From Garcia nutans (lineage: Eukaryota; Streptophyta; Magnoliopsida; Malpighiales; Euphorbiaceae), in the NCBI GenBank assembly GCA_947685225.1, contig CANTUV010000053.1, forward strand, positions 2,589,501-2,653,500: a DNA stretch of 64,000 bases, in the 5' to 3' direction. This document shows, in pieces, positions 11,059 through 24,394 of the stretch (position 1 is its first letter; each line of letters starts with the position of its first letter). The notes beneath the pieces are model-generated. The model was not told where the DNA came from and did no database searches. It was given only the letters and a program-made list of their open reading frames with translations. A program made the position numbers and the translations under genes.

Positions 11059-11640
11059 AATTCATTATGTTACGGTTACAATGCAACTTGAATAATTCAA
11101 AACGAACATCGGACGGAGGAGAATAGGCCCTGGGAAATTTACTACTCAACCTCGACTGTAACAACCCATTGCCGATGCTGCTGCACGACAACTGGCATTT
11201 CCATTGGCTCCTGCCATATGGTGTTGTGATGCCTTAGTTTAGATTTTTACCTTTTTGACCTTCAAAACTTTTATAAATAGGCCGCTTTCTCTTCATTTTT
11301 CCTCACTCTACTCAGCCAAGCAAACTTAATTGCTAGTTGTTTAATCTTTCCTCTCTTTTTTTCTTCTTCTTTAAATTAAAAGGTTCATTTTTCCTTTGTT
11401 TGGACCGCCTAAAATTTACTTCCTTAGTAAATTTAGGTTTTAGCAATCTTTGATTTAGCTTTCCTTAAGCCAAATTAAATCCACTTCCTTCCTTAGCAAA
11501 CCCAACTCTAGTTAAGGTGGAACTATGGTGTGGTCACATCCTCAAGCTACCATCAACCAAAGCTCCAAGAAGGAAGGTAAGAAACCCTAAACTCTAAGTT
11601 ATTTTATCTTAGTGTTTGGGCCCTTTTTTTGCCCTAATTT
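11059..11640 (+). other. Promoter and first-exon candidate, unassigned
   Basis: TTATAAATAGG at 11270-11280 is a good TATA box. A CT-rich leader follows, with an ATG at 11525 opening a frame that starts MVWSHPQATINQSSKKEG. This ends at 11576 at a plausible splice donor, AAG followed by GTAAGAAACCCT. It could be the first exon of PMD copy 1, whose next exon starts at 18559 after a CTTGCAG acceptor. In that case the minisatellite and the solo LTR at 12637 lie in its intron. It could equally be the leader part of an unrecognised LTR. Nothing in the protein identifies it. Confidence 0.35.
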
Positions 11641-11734
11641 CAAAGACCATCCTTTGGTCTTTGAAATTCAATACAATTGCCCTTTGACCCGGTCTTTAAG
11701 AACTATACATTTGGTCCTTAAAATTAAAATTTAG

Positions 11735-12475
11735 ACTTGAAATGGTTAATTAAATCAAATCCTTTCTTAAAATTAAATTAGAATATTAACTTTATCTAAA
11801 ATCAATCTTTTCTAAAATTAAGTTGGAATAATAACTTAATTGAATCAAGTCACTTTCTCAAAAATTAAGTTAAAATATGAACTTAATTTTCAATCAATTT
11901 TTTTTCAAAATTAAGTTGGAATATGAACTTAATTTCCAAATCAATCCTTTTTTCAAAATTAAGTTGGAATGTAAACTTAATTTTCAATCAATTCTTTTCA
12001 AAATTAAGTTGGAATATGAACTTAATTTTCAATCAATCCTCTTTCAAACTTAAGTTGGAATATGAACTTAAATTTTTAATCAGTCCTGTTTCAAAATGAA
12101 GTTGGAATATGAACTTAATAAATCCTTTTTCAAACTTAAGTTGCAATATGAACTTAATTTTTAATCAATCCTTTTTTAAAATTAATTTGGAACAAGAACT
12201 TAATTTTTCAAATCAAATTCTTTTTCAAATTAAGTTGGAATAAGACTTTAATTTTCAAATCAAATCCTTTTTCAAATTATGTTAGAATAAGTACTTAATT
12301 TTTAATCAATCCTTTTTCAAATTAAGTTGGAATATGAACTTAATTTCCAAGTCAATCTTTTTTTTTTCAAATTAAGTTGGAATAAGAACTTAATTTTCAA
12401 TCAACCCTTCTTCAGAATTAAGCTGGAATAAGAACTTAATTTTCTAAAATCAACTTTTCTTCAAATAATTTTCTA
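11735..12475. repeat. Minisatellite of about 45 bp, roughly 16 copies
   Basis: Degenerate units are built on AATTAAGTTGGAATATGAAC followed by TTAATTTTCAATCAATCCTT. Each unit contains the inverted pair TTAAGTT...GAACTTAA, so single strands could form a row of small hairpins. Unit length varies by a few bases and the last units are shortened. No coding frame runs through it. Confidence 0.85.
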
Positions 12476-14284
12476 AAATCAACTTTCTTCAAATAATTTT
12501 CTAAAACCAGCTTTTCTTCAAATTAGGACTTAAAATTCGGGTTTAGACTTTGGTTTGTTATTAAACCTAAAATGAACCTAGACTTAGGCTCACACAGCTT
12601 AGGTTAGAAAATCAACCATTTCATGATGGTTAGAATTGTAACATCTGCATTTTTGATATACATTGGAATAATTAATATGGAGAATTAATTAGGTTTTGTT
12701 GGAAGAGAAAAATATAAGATATACACATAATATATATGAGATATATATATTGTATACTTGATGTATATATAAAAAAACATTACATATACATATACACAAA
12801 AATATAAATAACATATATAATAAATATGCATGAAATATAAATAAAAATATATAATTATGGATGGAAGATGATAATTAAAATAAATTAAAAAAGTCAAAAA
12901 GAAGAGAATAAATATGTGGATGGGAACTAAAGTAGAAAATAATAAAATAATTAATTAAATAATAAATATGGATGGGAAGAAAGAAGAAAAATAACAAAGT
13001 CTTCATCTTCTTCTTCCTTAAGCTAAGCTGAATTCCTCATGAGAGAGAGAGAGAGAAAGACTTTCATTTAGATATTCAAAATTTCACTAAAAATTAAAGG
13101 ATTTCAAGTTGGTTTTGAAGAAATATTAAGGTTTCAAGTAAGTTTCTTCTCTTTAAAGGTTAATTTTGTTAGATTTTAAGATCATGTATGATTGGATTAA
13201 TGAGACAAAGTCCATGTAAATTGTTAAAATTGGTAGTAATGAAGTTATAAGGATAAATACATGATGATTTGTTAGTTGATTGGTTGAAATAGACATAATT
13301 GATGAAATTAGGGTTATGAGATGAGTATCTATAAATTAGGGTTTTAATATGGGTGTATATAATTATGGTAATGGATGGATTTAGTGTTATTTTAATATAT
13401 ATGTGATGATTTTATGGTTGAAAATTTAATATGAGTGAGTTTTGATAAAGTTGGAATTTAGGAGTAGGTTATGTGAAATTAGGGTTTTGGATGGAGATTA
13501 ATATAATTGTTGAAATGAGTTTTTTATTGTTATTTTGGTATGTTAGTAGTGAATTTATGGTTAAATGTTGGAGATAAGTTAGGTAGGATGAAGTTTGAAT
13601 AAAGTAGTAAGTGGTGAAATTAGAGTTTTACTAGGATTTTGATGGAAATTGTATGTTTGATGATAGTTTGATATAAATTAAACATGGAAGCAATTTTAAT
13701 TGAATAATTTGGGCTTGTTGTTGGGTTTATTTATATGTAGGCCAAATTGGTAAAAGTGGTGGAGTTTAGGGTTTTGGCTTGGAAGGAGGTTCGGAGTGGA
13801 TTTGGAAGCAAATAAGGTTAGTACATAATTTAATAATTGTTGTTTTAATAATATTATGGTTGGCATAATATATTGTGACTTTGTGAATGTGTTATGTCAC
13901 TTTCATTTTGGAGTTGGTAGGATATGTGCATTGTACAACTAAGGGTGTGTTTAATGTGTGAATAATAAAAAGATAAGCCATTGCAGAATAGCTACATAAT
14001 GGTTATGTACTTAATGTGAAATATGCTAAAAATGATTGAAAAAGATAAGAAATGAAAAATGTGTAAGTAATGAGAAAGAAAGCCTGAAAATTGTTAAAAA
14101 TGTGATTAGATGTAAGTGATCACGAAAAGTAGTGATCACTTGGAAAATGTGGAGAAAGAGAAAAATATGATAATGAGATAAATGTGTGAAATGAAAAGTG
14201 TTATTGTGTGTAAACCCTATACAATTACTTGTCTAGAAAGATGAGATTGATAATGCATATGTTGACAGACCTGAGCATAGCTAA

Positions 14285-16862
14285 TGTAATATTCCAAACT
14301 AAACCCTAAAATTTTGGAGTGTTAATTGTGGTATTGGATCAAATAATTTAAAGTGTATGTGTTATGTATATGGAGATAAAAATAATATGTATACAAGATT
14401 ATGACTTTTAGTAAAAAGAGATATTTTGATTAATTAAATGGATTTGTTTAATGTTAGCAGAAGATGATGTAGTGGATTTAATATTATATAGTTTAAATGT
14501 ATAGTGGAGAGTAAATTGGGGAAAAGTGGTTTGGTTAAAAGAGAAGAGTAGTTGTTAAGTGGTTGACTTTCTTTCTCTCTTTCTTTGTTTCTTTCTTTCT
14601 TCTTCTTCGTTCATCTTCATCTTCTTCTTTTCTTCTCTTTGGCCGGCCACCCTTAGCAACCAAAGGAAAAGAGGTTTTGTTGCTTCCAAGCTCAAAAGAT
14701 TAAAGGTTTTCAAGAGATCAAGTTGGAGTTTTAAGAATTTTCTTCACTTTTGGTAAGTTTCCAACTTGTTTCTTGGTTTTCTTTTGAGTTTGTGTTTTTG
14801 GGTTTGTTGGATGGTTGTTTTGGTATATTTGAGGGTTGTGTTGTTTTGTCAACTTTGATTTTGGGGTTGGATTGAAGAGAGAAAAGGGATGAGTTTGGTG
14901 AAAGAGGCAAGTGTGTGGATTGTGTGATTTTTGAGTTGTGAATATGGTGGTGTTTGTGTTTGATGTTTGTAATTAAGTTGTTTTAATGTTTACTCAAGTA
15001 TTTTTGAGTTATTGATGGTTTTGGTTGAGTTATGTGTTGTTGATATGGCTATTGGAAGATGATTATTGGTTGTGGCTTTGTTGGTGTTGATTTCAGGGTT
15101 TTTGGCCTGACACGCCCAGGAGCACGGCCATGTCTTTGGGCATGTCGTTGGTTCTATTTTTTGGGTTGGTGACACAAGCAGTGACACGCCCATGTCACTG
15201 AGCATGTCACAGCTTTTGTGTAGTAGTAGCATTGACACAGTCAGTGACACGCCCATGTCACTGAGCGTGTCAAAGCTTCTGTGTTGTGGGTTTAGGGCAC
15301 GATCAGGGACACGCCCGTGTTGTTGAGCGTGTCAAGTGTAGAGTTTGCCCTAGATAGTTCTCTTTCTTATTTTCTTCTTGTTTATCACTAAGTAAGTGTT
15401 GTGGTTCACCTTTGGATTAGGTTTTGAAAAGAGTTGAGCTACCTTTATTCAAGTGTTGAGAGTTATCTTGGAAGAGGAGTTGATAGAGTGGTGTTGTTGC
15501 TCTTAGAGGTAAGTACAAACTTTGAATGATTGCATACATTTATATGACATTGGGACTTAATACATTTAGTAGAGAAATGTGTTAAGTTACTTGATACATT
15601 ATTGATGAATGAGTTATATGTTATTATATGCATAATGTGAATTATGTTGATGTATCAATGCAATTGAGTAATGTATTGCATATGAAAATAAATATGGAAT
15701 AATGTGGTAAGACATGTGAAATCATAATGTAACAAATTAATATTGGTACAAAAGAGAAAAATGGGAAAAATGAGAAAAGATGATATACTAGGGCAATGAG
15801 CCTAGTTTGATTATGAGAAATGAATTGTGAAAGAGATTGATAATAAGATAAATGAATTAATTGTGTGCCTAGTATGTTATTCAATTTTCAGAGTTCTGGG
15901 TTTGGCAGCATGCTTATGAATCGCTGGGTAGGTGAAAAGATCGGGTCGTAAGCCGAGCCCAGCTGAAAAATGTGAAATATGATGTTTTTGAGGTGAAAAG
16001 ACTGGGTCGTAAGCCTTAAAAACTGTAACAGTTTAGCCGGGTTGAGGACCAAGATACTGGGGCCCTAGGGTCTAGCCGGGTTGAGGTCCAAGAGGCTGGG
16101 TCTATTACATTATCCATGGATATATATATATATATATCGCCTACAGGCTTGATGAATGTGATTATGGACCAAAGCAGTAACTCTGAACTTTGAATAGCAT
16201 ATTAGATCCTTTCTGGGCCCATGTTTGTCTTTGCTTTAATGTGAATTATGAGATATGATACAAATGATTATTAAGTTGAGATATAATGCAATGAGTTGAT
16301 ATATTCATATATATATATTGTGCATGAGCATCGCATTGATTTATATTGAATCAAAGTTTGTACCACTAAGCTTTTTGCTTAGCGCGATTGTGGTTCATCG
16401 CGCAGGTGACAGGGTAGATCCTGTTATGCCGGAGAGCTCGTCTAGACTGAGTCGAGTCTAGGCTTGAGATTAGAGGTAGTTGTGGACATCAAGATCAAAG
16501 ACGAACTGCCAGCATTTATGAACTTCATATTTTTGTACTTATTGATTTTGATGTAAACATATGTATTTTCCGCTGCTTAATTAACAAATGTTTTGAACAG
16601 ACTGTTTTAGATAAGCTTTTGGGTACTAATGTTATATATATATATATATATGTATTTTAACGAAGAAATATTTTCTCTAATACTATTTATAATATAGGTT
16701 AAATGTTTTAAGTTTATTCGGACTGTCTTATGATGCTTATATGTTAATGATTAAAGTTTGGTTTGTTTAAAATGAACCGTGGCACCCCTTTATCCAGTAT
16801 ACGTATATCGCTTGTTGTGTGGGCGTATGCGGTGTGCGTATATGGGGTATGGGGGTGTTACA
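14285..16862 (+). mobile_element. Tekay-like solo LTR nested in another LTR
   Basis: This 2578-base LTR starts TGTAATATTCCAAAC and ends GTATGGGGGTGTTACA. It is flanked by exact GCTAA duplications (14280-14284 and 16863-16867). It belongs to the same family as 1-2780, 2781-4210 and 47615-50311: it has GGCCGGCC at 14641, palindromic CACGCCC blocks at 15090-15340, and GCTTAGCGCG...CGCGCAGGTGACAG near 16376-16413. Small frames inside it (14559-14756, 14990-15256, 15642-15884) are chance frames in pyrimidine-rich or repeat DNA. Confidence 0.92.
15090..15340. repeat. Palindromic CACGCCC block
   Basis: Repeated GACACGCCCATGTCACTGAG-type units give GTGACACG and CATGTCAC half-sites that pair with each other. 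This is the counterpart of the CACGGCC blocks in the sister LTRs, with CACGCCC instead of CACGGCC. Confidence 0.75.
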
Positions 16863-17706
16863 GCTAAGTCATGACCTGAGAAGAGCTATGTCATGAAATT
16901 GAGATTAAAAATGGATCCGAGTAGAGCTGGGTCATGAAATTGATGTTGTAATAATTGGACTTGGTAATTGTATAAGGGTTATTAGACCCAATGTATGTGT
17001 GAATGTGTGTGTGTTGTGAGTTTGGGTATATATTTGTACATATATACATGATAAATGAATTATAAGGTAAAATGGTGTTTGTATAGATATTGCAAATTAC
17101 AATATGAGGAAAACCATTTAGATATATATATTATTTTTTTAAATATGTACCACTAAGCTATATGCTTAACACAGTTATATGAATAGAATTGTTTATCAAA
17201 GATATTTGGAGGATTAAGGTGTCGCAAGACTAACTGAGCCAATTGCATACATGTATAATTATTATTGTTATGTATTTTGATTTATGTATTTTAATTCTCA
17301 ACACTTATGTACTAAGTGAAGAATTGGGATTACGGTGTATATATATAAGTGTTATTTAACTAGCATAAATAATTCAAATATGTTTTGGAGAATTGGGAGG
17401 ATTTATGAAAATTAAAACATTGGGAGTGTTCAATTTTATGCAAGTTGAGTGTTTGATAATTTGGGGATTAATGAAATTACAGACAAAATTCTAGCAAACT
17501 TTTTTCCTAGAGATTTTTTATTGAATACATTATTTAAATATATAATACATGTGAACTTATCCGTTAAATTATTCTTTTAATAATATATTTTGACATTAAT
17601 TTTGATAGTATTTATAGTTATTTGTTGTGACATTTTTATATTCTATATGCGTACTTTATGTATACAAAATGTATATACCATATGTATATAAGGTATAAGT
17701 GTTATA

Positions 17707-18558
17707 AGAACTGCATGGGCTTTGATTCCTATTCAAATGGGATATGCAGGCCTACTTGGAATATCAATCCAAGTACCAAGTCCACTTTGTAAAGTAACCT
17801 TTTCTTCCAAATTTTAGCTATTTGTTTCTTTAGATCATCAACTTCTTTTAATTATGAACTTTACTTATTTTCTTTTATGCAATGTGTGCCCATCCTAGAA
17901 TCCATAAGGCTAGAGTTGGGGTCCCCTTATTTTGAATTTTAAAAATGTAAAATTTAATTTAATTCTTGCACTTTATTATTATGGATGTATGTAAATATAA
18001 CTTGCCATGTCATTCATGTTACTCTTGTCATTTACATAAAATTTATTTTTTAAGTTCTTATTTAATTAGAGGCCAAACTCTTTTTACTTAAAAAGCCTAA
18101 ATCTAGCTGCTGAATTCATCTTTTAGTTTGAGGCTAATGATTTTTAATCCTTGTGATACAACTGGAGTCAACTTTAGGATTTTTCTTGAATTTTTCCCTT
18201 TTAAAATAAATTTGAGTGGCAAATCTCGAAACCATTTTCAAAATTATTTTTACTTGAACTGAGTATAGCCAACAAAAGTAAAGTGACCTCTCACTTTTTG
18301 TGAGACTTAACCCAATTTTTCAGCATTTCGGCTTGAATCCTTTTATGGGCCATGGTGAGCTTGGGCTGGGGCCTCATAAACCTTTGTGCAACCATTTTTT
18401 GCAGCTTCCATACTGTAGTCTCATAGATTCGTGCGGTGGTTTTGTCTATGCGGAAGTCTTGTACCATACAATAATTCCTTAACAATACAACACCCTTTTT
18501 TAGTTTCTTCCATATTTTCTTCATTTTCAACTAACATATTTCTCCCCAACATCTTGCA
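17707..18558. other. Unassigned stretch between solo LTR and PMD copy 1
   Basis: The target copy AGAAC of the solo LTR opens this stretch. It has no repeat or element end I can name. The small frames on both strands (18291-18530) overlap each other and look like chance. It ends in ATCTTGCAG at 18558, a good splice acceptor for the PMD exon that follows. Confidence 0.4.
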
Positions 18559-20650
18559 GGATGTTTCTGAGATTAGAAGGACATGTGGTATCTAAAGTCT
18601 GGTCATTTCACCTAACTTTGTGAAGCTAGTGAAGGATTAAATCCGAGTCATGCCTTTCTGCCACTTTCTAAAATCCCTTCCAACTACCCAATGGAAGGGT
18701 AAGATGTGTGTATATCACGCTTTGCTAGAGAGGTGAATCAATACCACACACACCTTTCATCTTCAGTATGGCGAGGAGACAATTACACTAGTTAACTTTG
18801 CTAGTATCACAAGGATCCATTGTCGTGGCTATCAAATCATTCTTGATGACTGCCTATTCTACATGGTGCACTGTCAGGAGTATGTCGAGTCACTCCTTAG
18901 ATTCTTCCCTCAGTTGAAGGGAAGTAATAACATCCTCTGCACCAGTATTGTTGACCACTAGTCTCAGTATCCTCCGTCAAGCCTCTGACCCTAGTGGTGA
19001 TCGATCAAATGATGTGGGGCTTCTTACTAGTCCATCTCGGTTGTACACTCTTTGCTAACATAGAGAACACCATTGACTCATCCTTTTTATTGGCATTGTG
19101 GGATCTTAATACCACTTCTTCCTTTGATTGAGGATCCCCAGCTCTGGGCATGCTCTATGCAGGCCTAGATTGGTGCTACAGAAGGGCTAAGACTCACCAA
19201 GGACTTGTTATTGTGGTCGAGGTATGTGACAACACTTCTACTATTTTAATTTGATCCTTTGTGTTCTTCTTGTATCTGGATCTAACTTTATCTTTCCTAT
19301 CTTGATGATAGGTCTGGGCTTATGAGCGAGGTTGTCTTAAAGCTCATCTTGCTTGACTTTATAGAGTGAGAATACCCTTCACTGAGGAGATGAAATGCCT
19401 CCATCATGGGGCTGGAAGCAAGACATACATTGGTTGGGACTCATCTAAATGGCTCAAAGCTTTCTAGGTTAGGCTAGCTTAATCTTTCTTTACTCATCTT
19501 TCTTTCACAATGCTTTTTTTCTTTTCTTTTTATCTATTTCTTTATTTTTAGTCCTGGGCTGCTTGGTAGGGCATTTGTGGGGAGGATACCTAGTCTCCTT
19601 TCATGATGCATTCTTGAGCTCAATCAACACAAAGATACCTTTTGGAGGGTCCCATATACCGTTGCTGGTATCTGGGGAAAAGAGTGGTGGATAGGCACCT
19701 CGGTCCTACTGACAAACCTATGCCTGAGGATCCTCTTCAATATAAGATACTCCCCATGGGCTGAATTGGCTGGGCCATTGAGGAGTTGGTAGATCAGCAA
19801 GCCATTTGCTTTAGGTCATCCCTGTAACTAGTCTTCCTACTTCTCCATTAGCGGTAACTTTCTCACCTTTTCCTTCTTTCTTCAATATGCATAGATCATC
19901 TGCATTTGCTAATCCTTTTCTTTGGTTTTCATTTTAGCCTTCACACAAGAGGGTGCAAACCCAGAAAGTTAGCTCATCTTCATAAGTGCCTTTGCATGTC
20001 ATCAGTAGTTCGAAGGTCATTAGGAATTGGCTGTCTCAACCTAATCGACTTTTCACCTATTACAACTTCGAGGGCTACTTGTGTCAAGACACGATCGATC
20101 TTCCAGATATCACGATTGACATCTTTCCTCCAAATGCTACTACAACAGATTAATTGATCCCTTCTATGTTGTCACCTTTATTAGCTCATCATCCCTTTAA
20201 TTTATAACTTTTGTTGCAATTCCCTCAAACTTCTCTTGAGTATGCTAACTATCTCATCAAGGGAATGAAGAACTAGCTAACCCCTACAAACACAAACTAT
20301 ATAGGTGTTTATGTAACACAAACTATGTAGGTATGTATGTATAATCTAAATGCCTTAATGTCATGTTTATTTTAAATGAAATGAGTCATAAATCTACTTT
20401 CTTATTCCTTTTTGTAGGTTGCACATGTTGGTCCACTCTGTGGGCCCTCAAATGATGCACTAGGAGATATGAGTGGGAGCAAATGGTCAGCGAAGCCTTC
20501 CGGGATCAGCTAAAGTAACTCAGGGTGAATGTTGACTCCATCATGGATGTGTTAGAGGTTAGGAGAGGGTATAGAGACCATTTTACTGGGCTGAGGTAAA
20601 AGAGGAAGTCATCGAAGCTTTAAGTTCTGATGAGGAGGATTAGGTGGGTG
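18559..20650 (+). pseudogene. Broken plant mobile domain (PMD) gene, copy 1
   Basis: Reading from the acceptor at 18558, the frame gives FCHFLKSLPTTQWKGKM, then NTTHTFHLQYGEETITLVNF around 18745-18810, a clear PMD hallmark (T-H-T-F-H-L...G-E). Further on LALWDLNTTSSFD and GSPALGMLYAGLDWCYRRA (19090-19180) match the domain's middle, followed by VWAYERG after an intron (19219-19312) with GTATGTGA and TTGATGATAG borders. Stops include TAG for the residue after LLER near 18730, and TGA just before GSPALG near 19125 where tryptophan is usual. Later pieces (19350-19470, 19660-19760, 20400-20620) are more decayed; the last resembles a helical C-terminus. AATAAA at 20756 is a possible polyadenylation signal. 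The gene is dead but the domain call is strong. Confidence 0.7.
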
Positions 20651-21054
20651 AGGAGACACTATAAAGCCCTTCATTTTGCTTTCTTCTTGTTCTTTTCCTT
20701 TATTCATTATGCAAACTGCTAAATTTTTATGTACCGAGCACATTTCTTTGATGTTGAATAAAAAATACATGATTATTTTCCCTATAGTACCTTTTTCTGG
20801 GATTAGATAAAGTTCCTTGTTGATACTCTTTGAAAAAACATCTTTTATTCCGCTGATCTTTCTGCGTGGTGGGAGTATTGCCATGTGGTGGTTTTTTCAC
20901 CTACATGCTTACTATCATACGGCGGTTAGTATTGCCGCACAGTGGTTCCTCAAAACTATCAAGCGGCAATTATGTGATAGATACGCTAGACTTTCTGTTT
21001 TGGCAATTTTTTCTAGTTTCTCCCTCTCTAAGGCTTCAAACCAAACTAGAACAA
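20651..21054. other. Spacer between PMD copy 1 and the DUF7745-like gene
   Basis: AATAAA at 20756 could end the PMD transcript. A short repeated motif, AGTATTGCC, occurs at 20876 and 20929 with GCGGCAATT at 20964. Nothing else is recognised. Confidence 0.4.
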
Positions 21055-21062
21055 TATATAAA
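21055..21062 (+). promoter_or_regulatory. TATA box of the DUF7745-like gene
   Basis: TATATAAA lies 130 bases upstream of the ATG at 21192. A pyrimidine-rich leader between them supports a real promoter. Confidence 0.55.
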
Positions 21063-21191
21063 CACTTGTTCCACCCCTCTTAAGTCATCACACCATAAAT
21101 TCAAGGCTTCTAATTTATATTGATTTCACATCTTTTTTACTTTTTCAACTTCTATCTTTCCTTCACCTTTCCACCTTTTCTTTATTCAACC

Positions 21192-21338
21192 ATGACAACA
21201 TCTTTCCTAGGGCAACTTGCAAGAGCTTTGGCCACACTACCCCCTTTTCAATGGGTTGATCTTCTTCAAATAAGTTTGGGGGTTTTCAACATCTTTCTTC
21301 TATTTGAATTAACATATCTCTTTTTTGAGCTGCTTCTT
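21192..21338 (+). pseudogene. DUF7745-like gene, part 1 (start)
   Basis: The frame starts MTTSFLGQLARALATLPPFQ at 21192 and runs to the insertion point of the solo LTR at 21339. Removing that LTR joins it directly to the coding sequence at 29587. The joined reading resembles the N-terminal part of a plant protein family annotated, from memory, as DUF7745. That family is often found in or beside retrotransposons and its function is unknown. The start is chosen for the TATA box upstream and the lack of any earlier in-frame ATG with a matching reading. Confidence 0.55.
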
Positions 21339-24300
21339 TGTAATACCTTTATTCCCTAAATATGTATAATTCATATACTCTGCATACGCAAAATACATAT
21401 CTAGGATACAAAGGTACTATAATGAATATCTGTAAAATTTACCACTTAGAAATAAAACCATAAATATTAAAATTGTAACTTTAATATCTTATAAAAGTAT
21501 AATTAGATTAATTTATAGAATAAAATATTTGAAAAAATTTGCTAGAGTTTTGTCTGAAATTCCATAAAATCCCAAATTATCAAAAAACACAACCTGTAAG
21601 TAAAAACACTCCCACTTCATAAATTTCAAAAATTTCACCATTTCTTCATTGGATATTTAAATATTTATCACACTTATATAATGTATAATGCTTATAACAT
21701 TTCCCAAAAATCATCATTTAATATACATATTATATATTTACATAAAACATTTTACAAAGCCTTACTTAACTCAAATATTTAACATCAAATGTCTAATATG
21801 TTCAAAAACCAAAGTACACCAAAATCAACTTATACACAGATGCAACACCTTCCAAGTTAGTCTCGTGGCACAACCAATCTTCAAGTCTCTATCACAATCC
21901 GGACCACTCTAGTCTGCACTTCTAACACCTGTTCGATACATACTATAGCGCTAAGCTCAAAAGCTTAGTGATACATACTTTGATAATATAAACAACTAGA
22001 AAATCAATGCATACCACCATGATTCAAACAACAACATACTAACTATGAGCATAACACTTGTCATATCCATGATTTTGGATAAATTAAATAAGTATTTGGA
22101 GGTATAAAAGTTGTATATACCCAATGTATACCTAGTGTATACATAACATATACATTTGTATATTAATTGTATATGTTGGATATAAATATTATATACTTTG
22201 TATTTTTAATACACATATAAGGTATATTTGATGTGTATATAGGATATACATTATTCGTGTATATGGATATTTATATTCATTAAATAAACATTACATGTAC
22301 ATAGTATATACATTACATAAATATGTACATAATAGTATATGTAAAATATAAGTAACATATATAAGAAATATATATATATACATAAAATATATACTACATA
22401 TATGTGAGGTATAATTTGGCATTGGAAAAATGGATGATGATGATGAGAGAAGAAAGAAAAAGTCAAATAAGGAAGAAAGATAATTGGTGGATTAATATTT
22501 TAATTAATAAATATATATATATGGGATAAGGATGGGAAATTAAGGGGAAAAGGAAACATTTTCTCCTCCTTCTTCATTTTGAACGTGAGTATGAGGAGGA
22601 TTTGGTTTTCTTCATATATTAAATTTTTACAAGAGATTTCAAGAGGATTTAAAGTAGTTTTGAAGGATTATTAAAGATATCAAGTAAGTATTTTATTTTA
22701 AGCTTGTTCTTAATTGATTTTAAGATTACGTTTTGAATATCTAGAGAAAGAAAGTTGTGTTTAATTGTTTAAATTGATATAATTAAAACTAAAAGGATGA
22801 GTATATTATGATTTCTTGATTGGTTGTTGGAAATAAGCATAAATGATGGAAGTTGAGTTTGATGATGAATACGTACAATTAGGGTGTCTAATATGGTTGA
22901 TTATAATTATGGTAATGGATGAATTTAGTATTGTTTTAATATATATATATATAATGATTTTATGATTAGAAATTGATTATGAGAGAGTTTGCTTAAGTTT
23001 AGGGTTATGGACATATTATGTGTAAATTAAGATTTCTAATATCGATGTTGATAATTATTTTAATGAGATGAATTAGTGTTGTTTTAATGTAAATGTTATG
23101 ATTTTAAGGTTGAAAATGTGATATGAGTAGGTTTTGGTGAAGTTAATGTTAATAATTACATTATGTAAAATTTGGATTTTTGAAAAAGATTTCTATAATT
23201 ATGGAAGTGAATTGTTTTAATGTTAAATTGATATATAAGTGATGTTTTTAGTTAAATGTTAAAAAATGAGATTAATAGAATGAAGTTTGAAAAATGTAGT
23301 AATGGTGAAAATAGTATTTTGGCGAAATTCTTAGTGAAATTAATGTAAATGGTATTTGAATGATTAAAATAAATTTAAATGGATTGCTAATACTAAATTG
23401 AAACTTATAATGTGGTTTAGGATTGAGTAAAGGGAAGTTACAAAATTAAAAAGAGGAAGGGCAATTGGTGAAGTAAGACTTGAGAGGTGTATTGGCATAA
23501 TTGAGGTTAGTACATACTTTAATGATTATGTTTAAATTGTATTTGAGTTGGCATAACACATTGTGTCTTTATGAATGTGTTATGCCACTTTGATATTTGT
23601 TTTGATAAGATATATAGTATTATACCATTTAAAAGTAAGTGAAAAGTATGGAATGTGAATGTTAAGCCATTATATTATGGCTAAAGTAATTGTTACGTAC
23701 ATTTGTATAAAATGTACATTATGTAAAATGTGATATGAAAATGTGGATAATAAAATAGAATAAGGAAATAGACCACATTGTGTTCGTGACTAAGTAATGT
23801 GTCTAATTTAATGGAAAATATATAGAAAATAATTAAGGGATATGGAAAATATGAGGAATCGTAGAAAAAAAGGTAAATATCATAAGAATTGATAAAATAC
23901 GATAACAAGATGGAAAATGTGAAATGTGATCGAGAATATGAGAAATAGTTAAGAAATAATTAGAAATGATTCGGAAAGATGAGAATGAACAATATGATAG
24001 GTAACGAGGAAGAAAATATGGAAATAGCTAAATATGTCAAAATTATGAGAAATAAGAAAATGTGATGAAATATAAATGTAATGTGACTGAGAAATCCTAA
24101 AAATATGAAATATGTGAAAATATGGAAAATTGGTAAAATGTGACAATTTGGGTGTCTGTAGTTATGATATGTATAATATTTTATGAATGTGATGATAAGC
24201 CATGGAATTATGGCTAGTATTAATGTTGTGTAGAAGTTGTGAAAATATGAGACACTATTGTTAATGTGATAAATATTCGCATTGCAATGGTATTTTAGTA

Positions 24301-24394
24301 ATATATATATAATGTGATGTAAACTAGGTATATGAAAGTGAATTGTGATAAGAATGTGAACATGAGTCACATTCTAATAAGTAATGTGATGATA

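Larger units (their letters stand above)
12637..17706 (+). mobile_element. Tekay-like solo LTR containing another solo LTR
   Basis: The LTR starts TGTAACATCTGCATTTTTG at 12637 and ends AAGTGTTATA at 17706, where the family end is TTACA, so the final CA is mutated. Flanks are AGAAT and AGAAC, a target duplication with one difference. Without the insert at 14285-16862 and its 5-bp duplication the LTR is about 2.49 kb. It shares the block GTACCACTAAGCT...GCTTA near 17149 and the TTTTTTCCTAGAGATTTTTT stretch with the LTRs at 6165 and 22059. No internal region is attached, so it is a solo LTR left by recombination. Confidence 0.8.

Noticed and set aside
23693..24370. Long minus-strand frames rich in Ile, Phe, His, Tyr
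   Set aside because: Low-complexity antisense of a purine-rich LTR interior.
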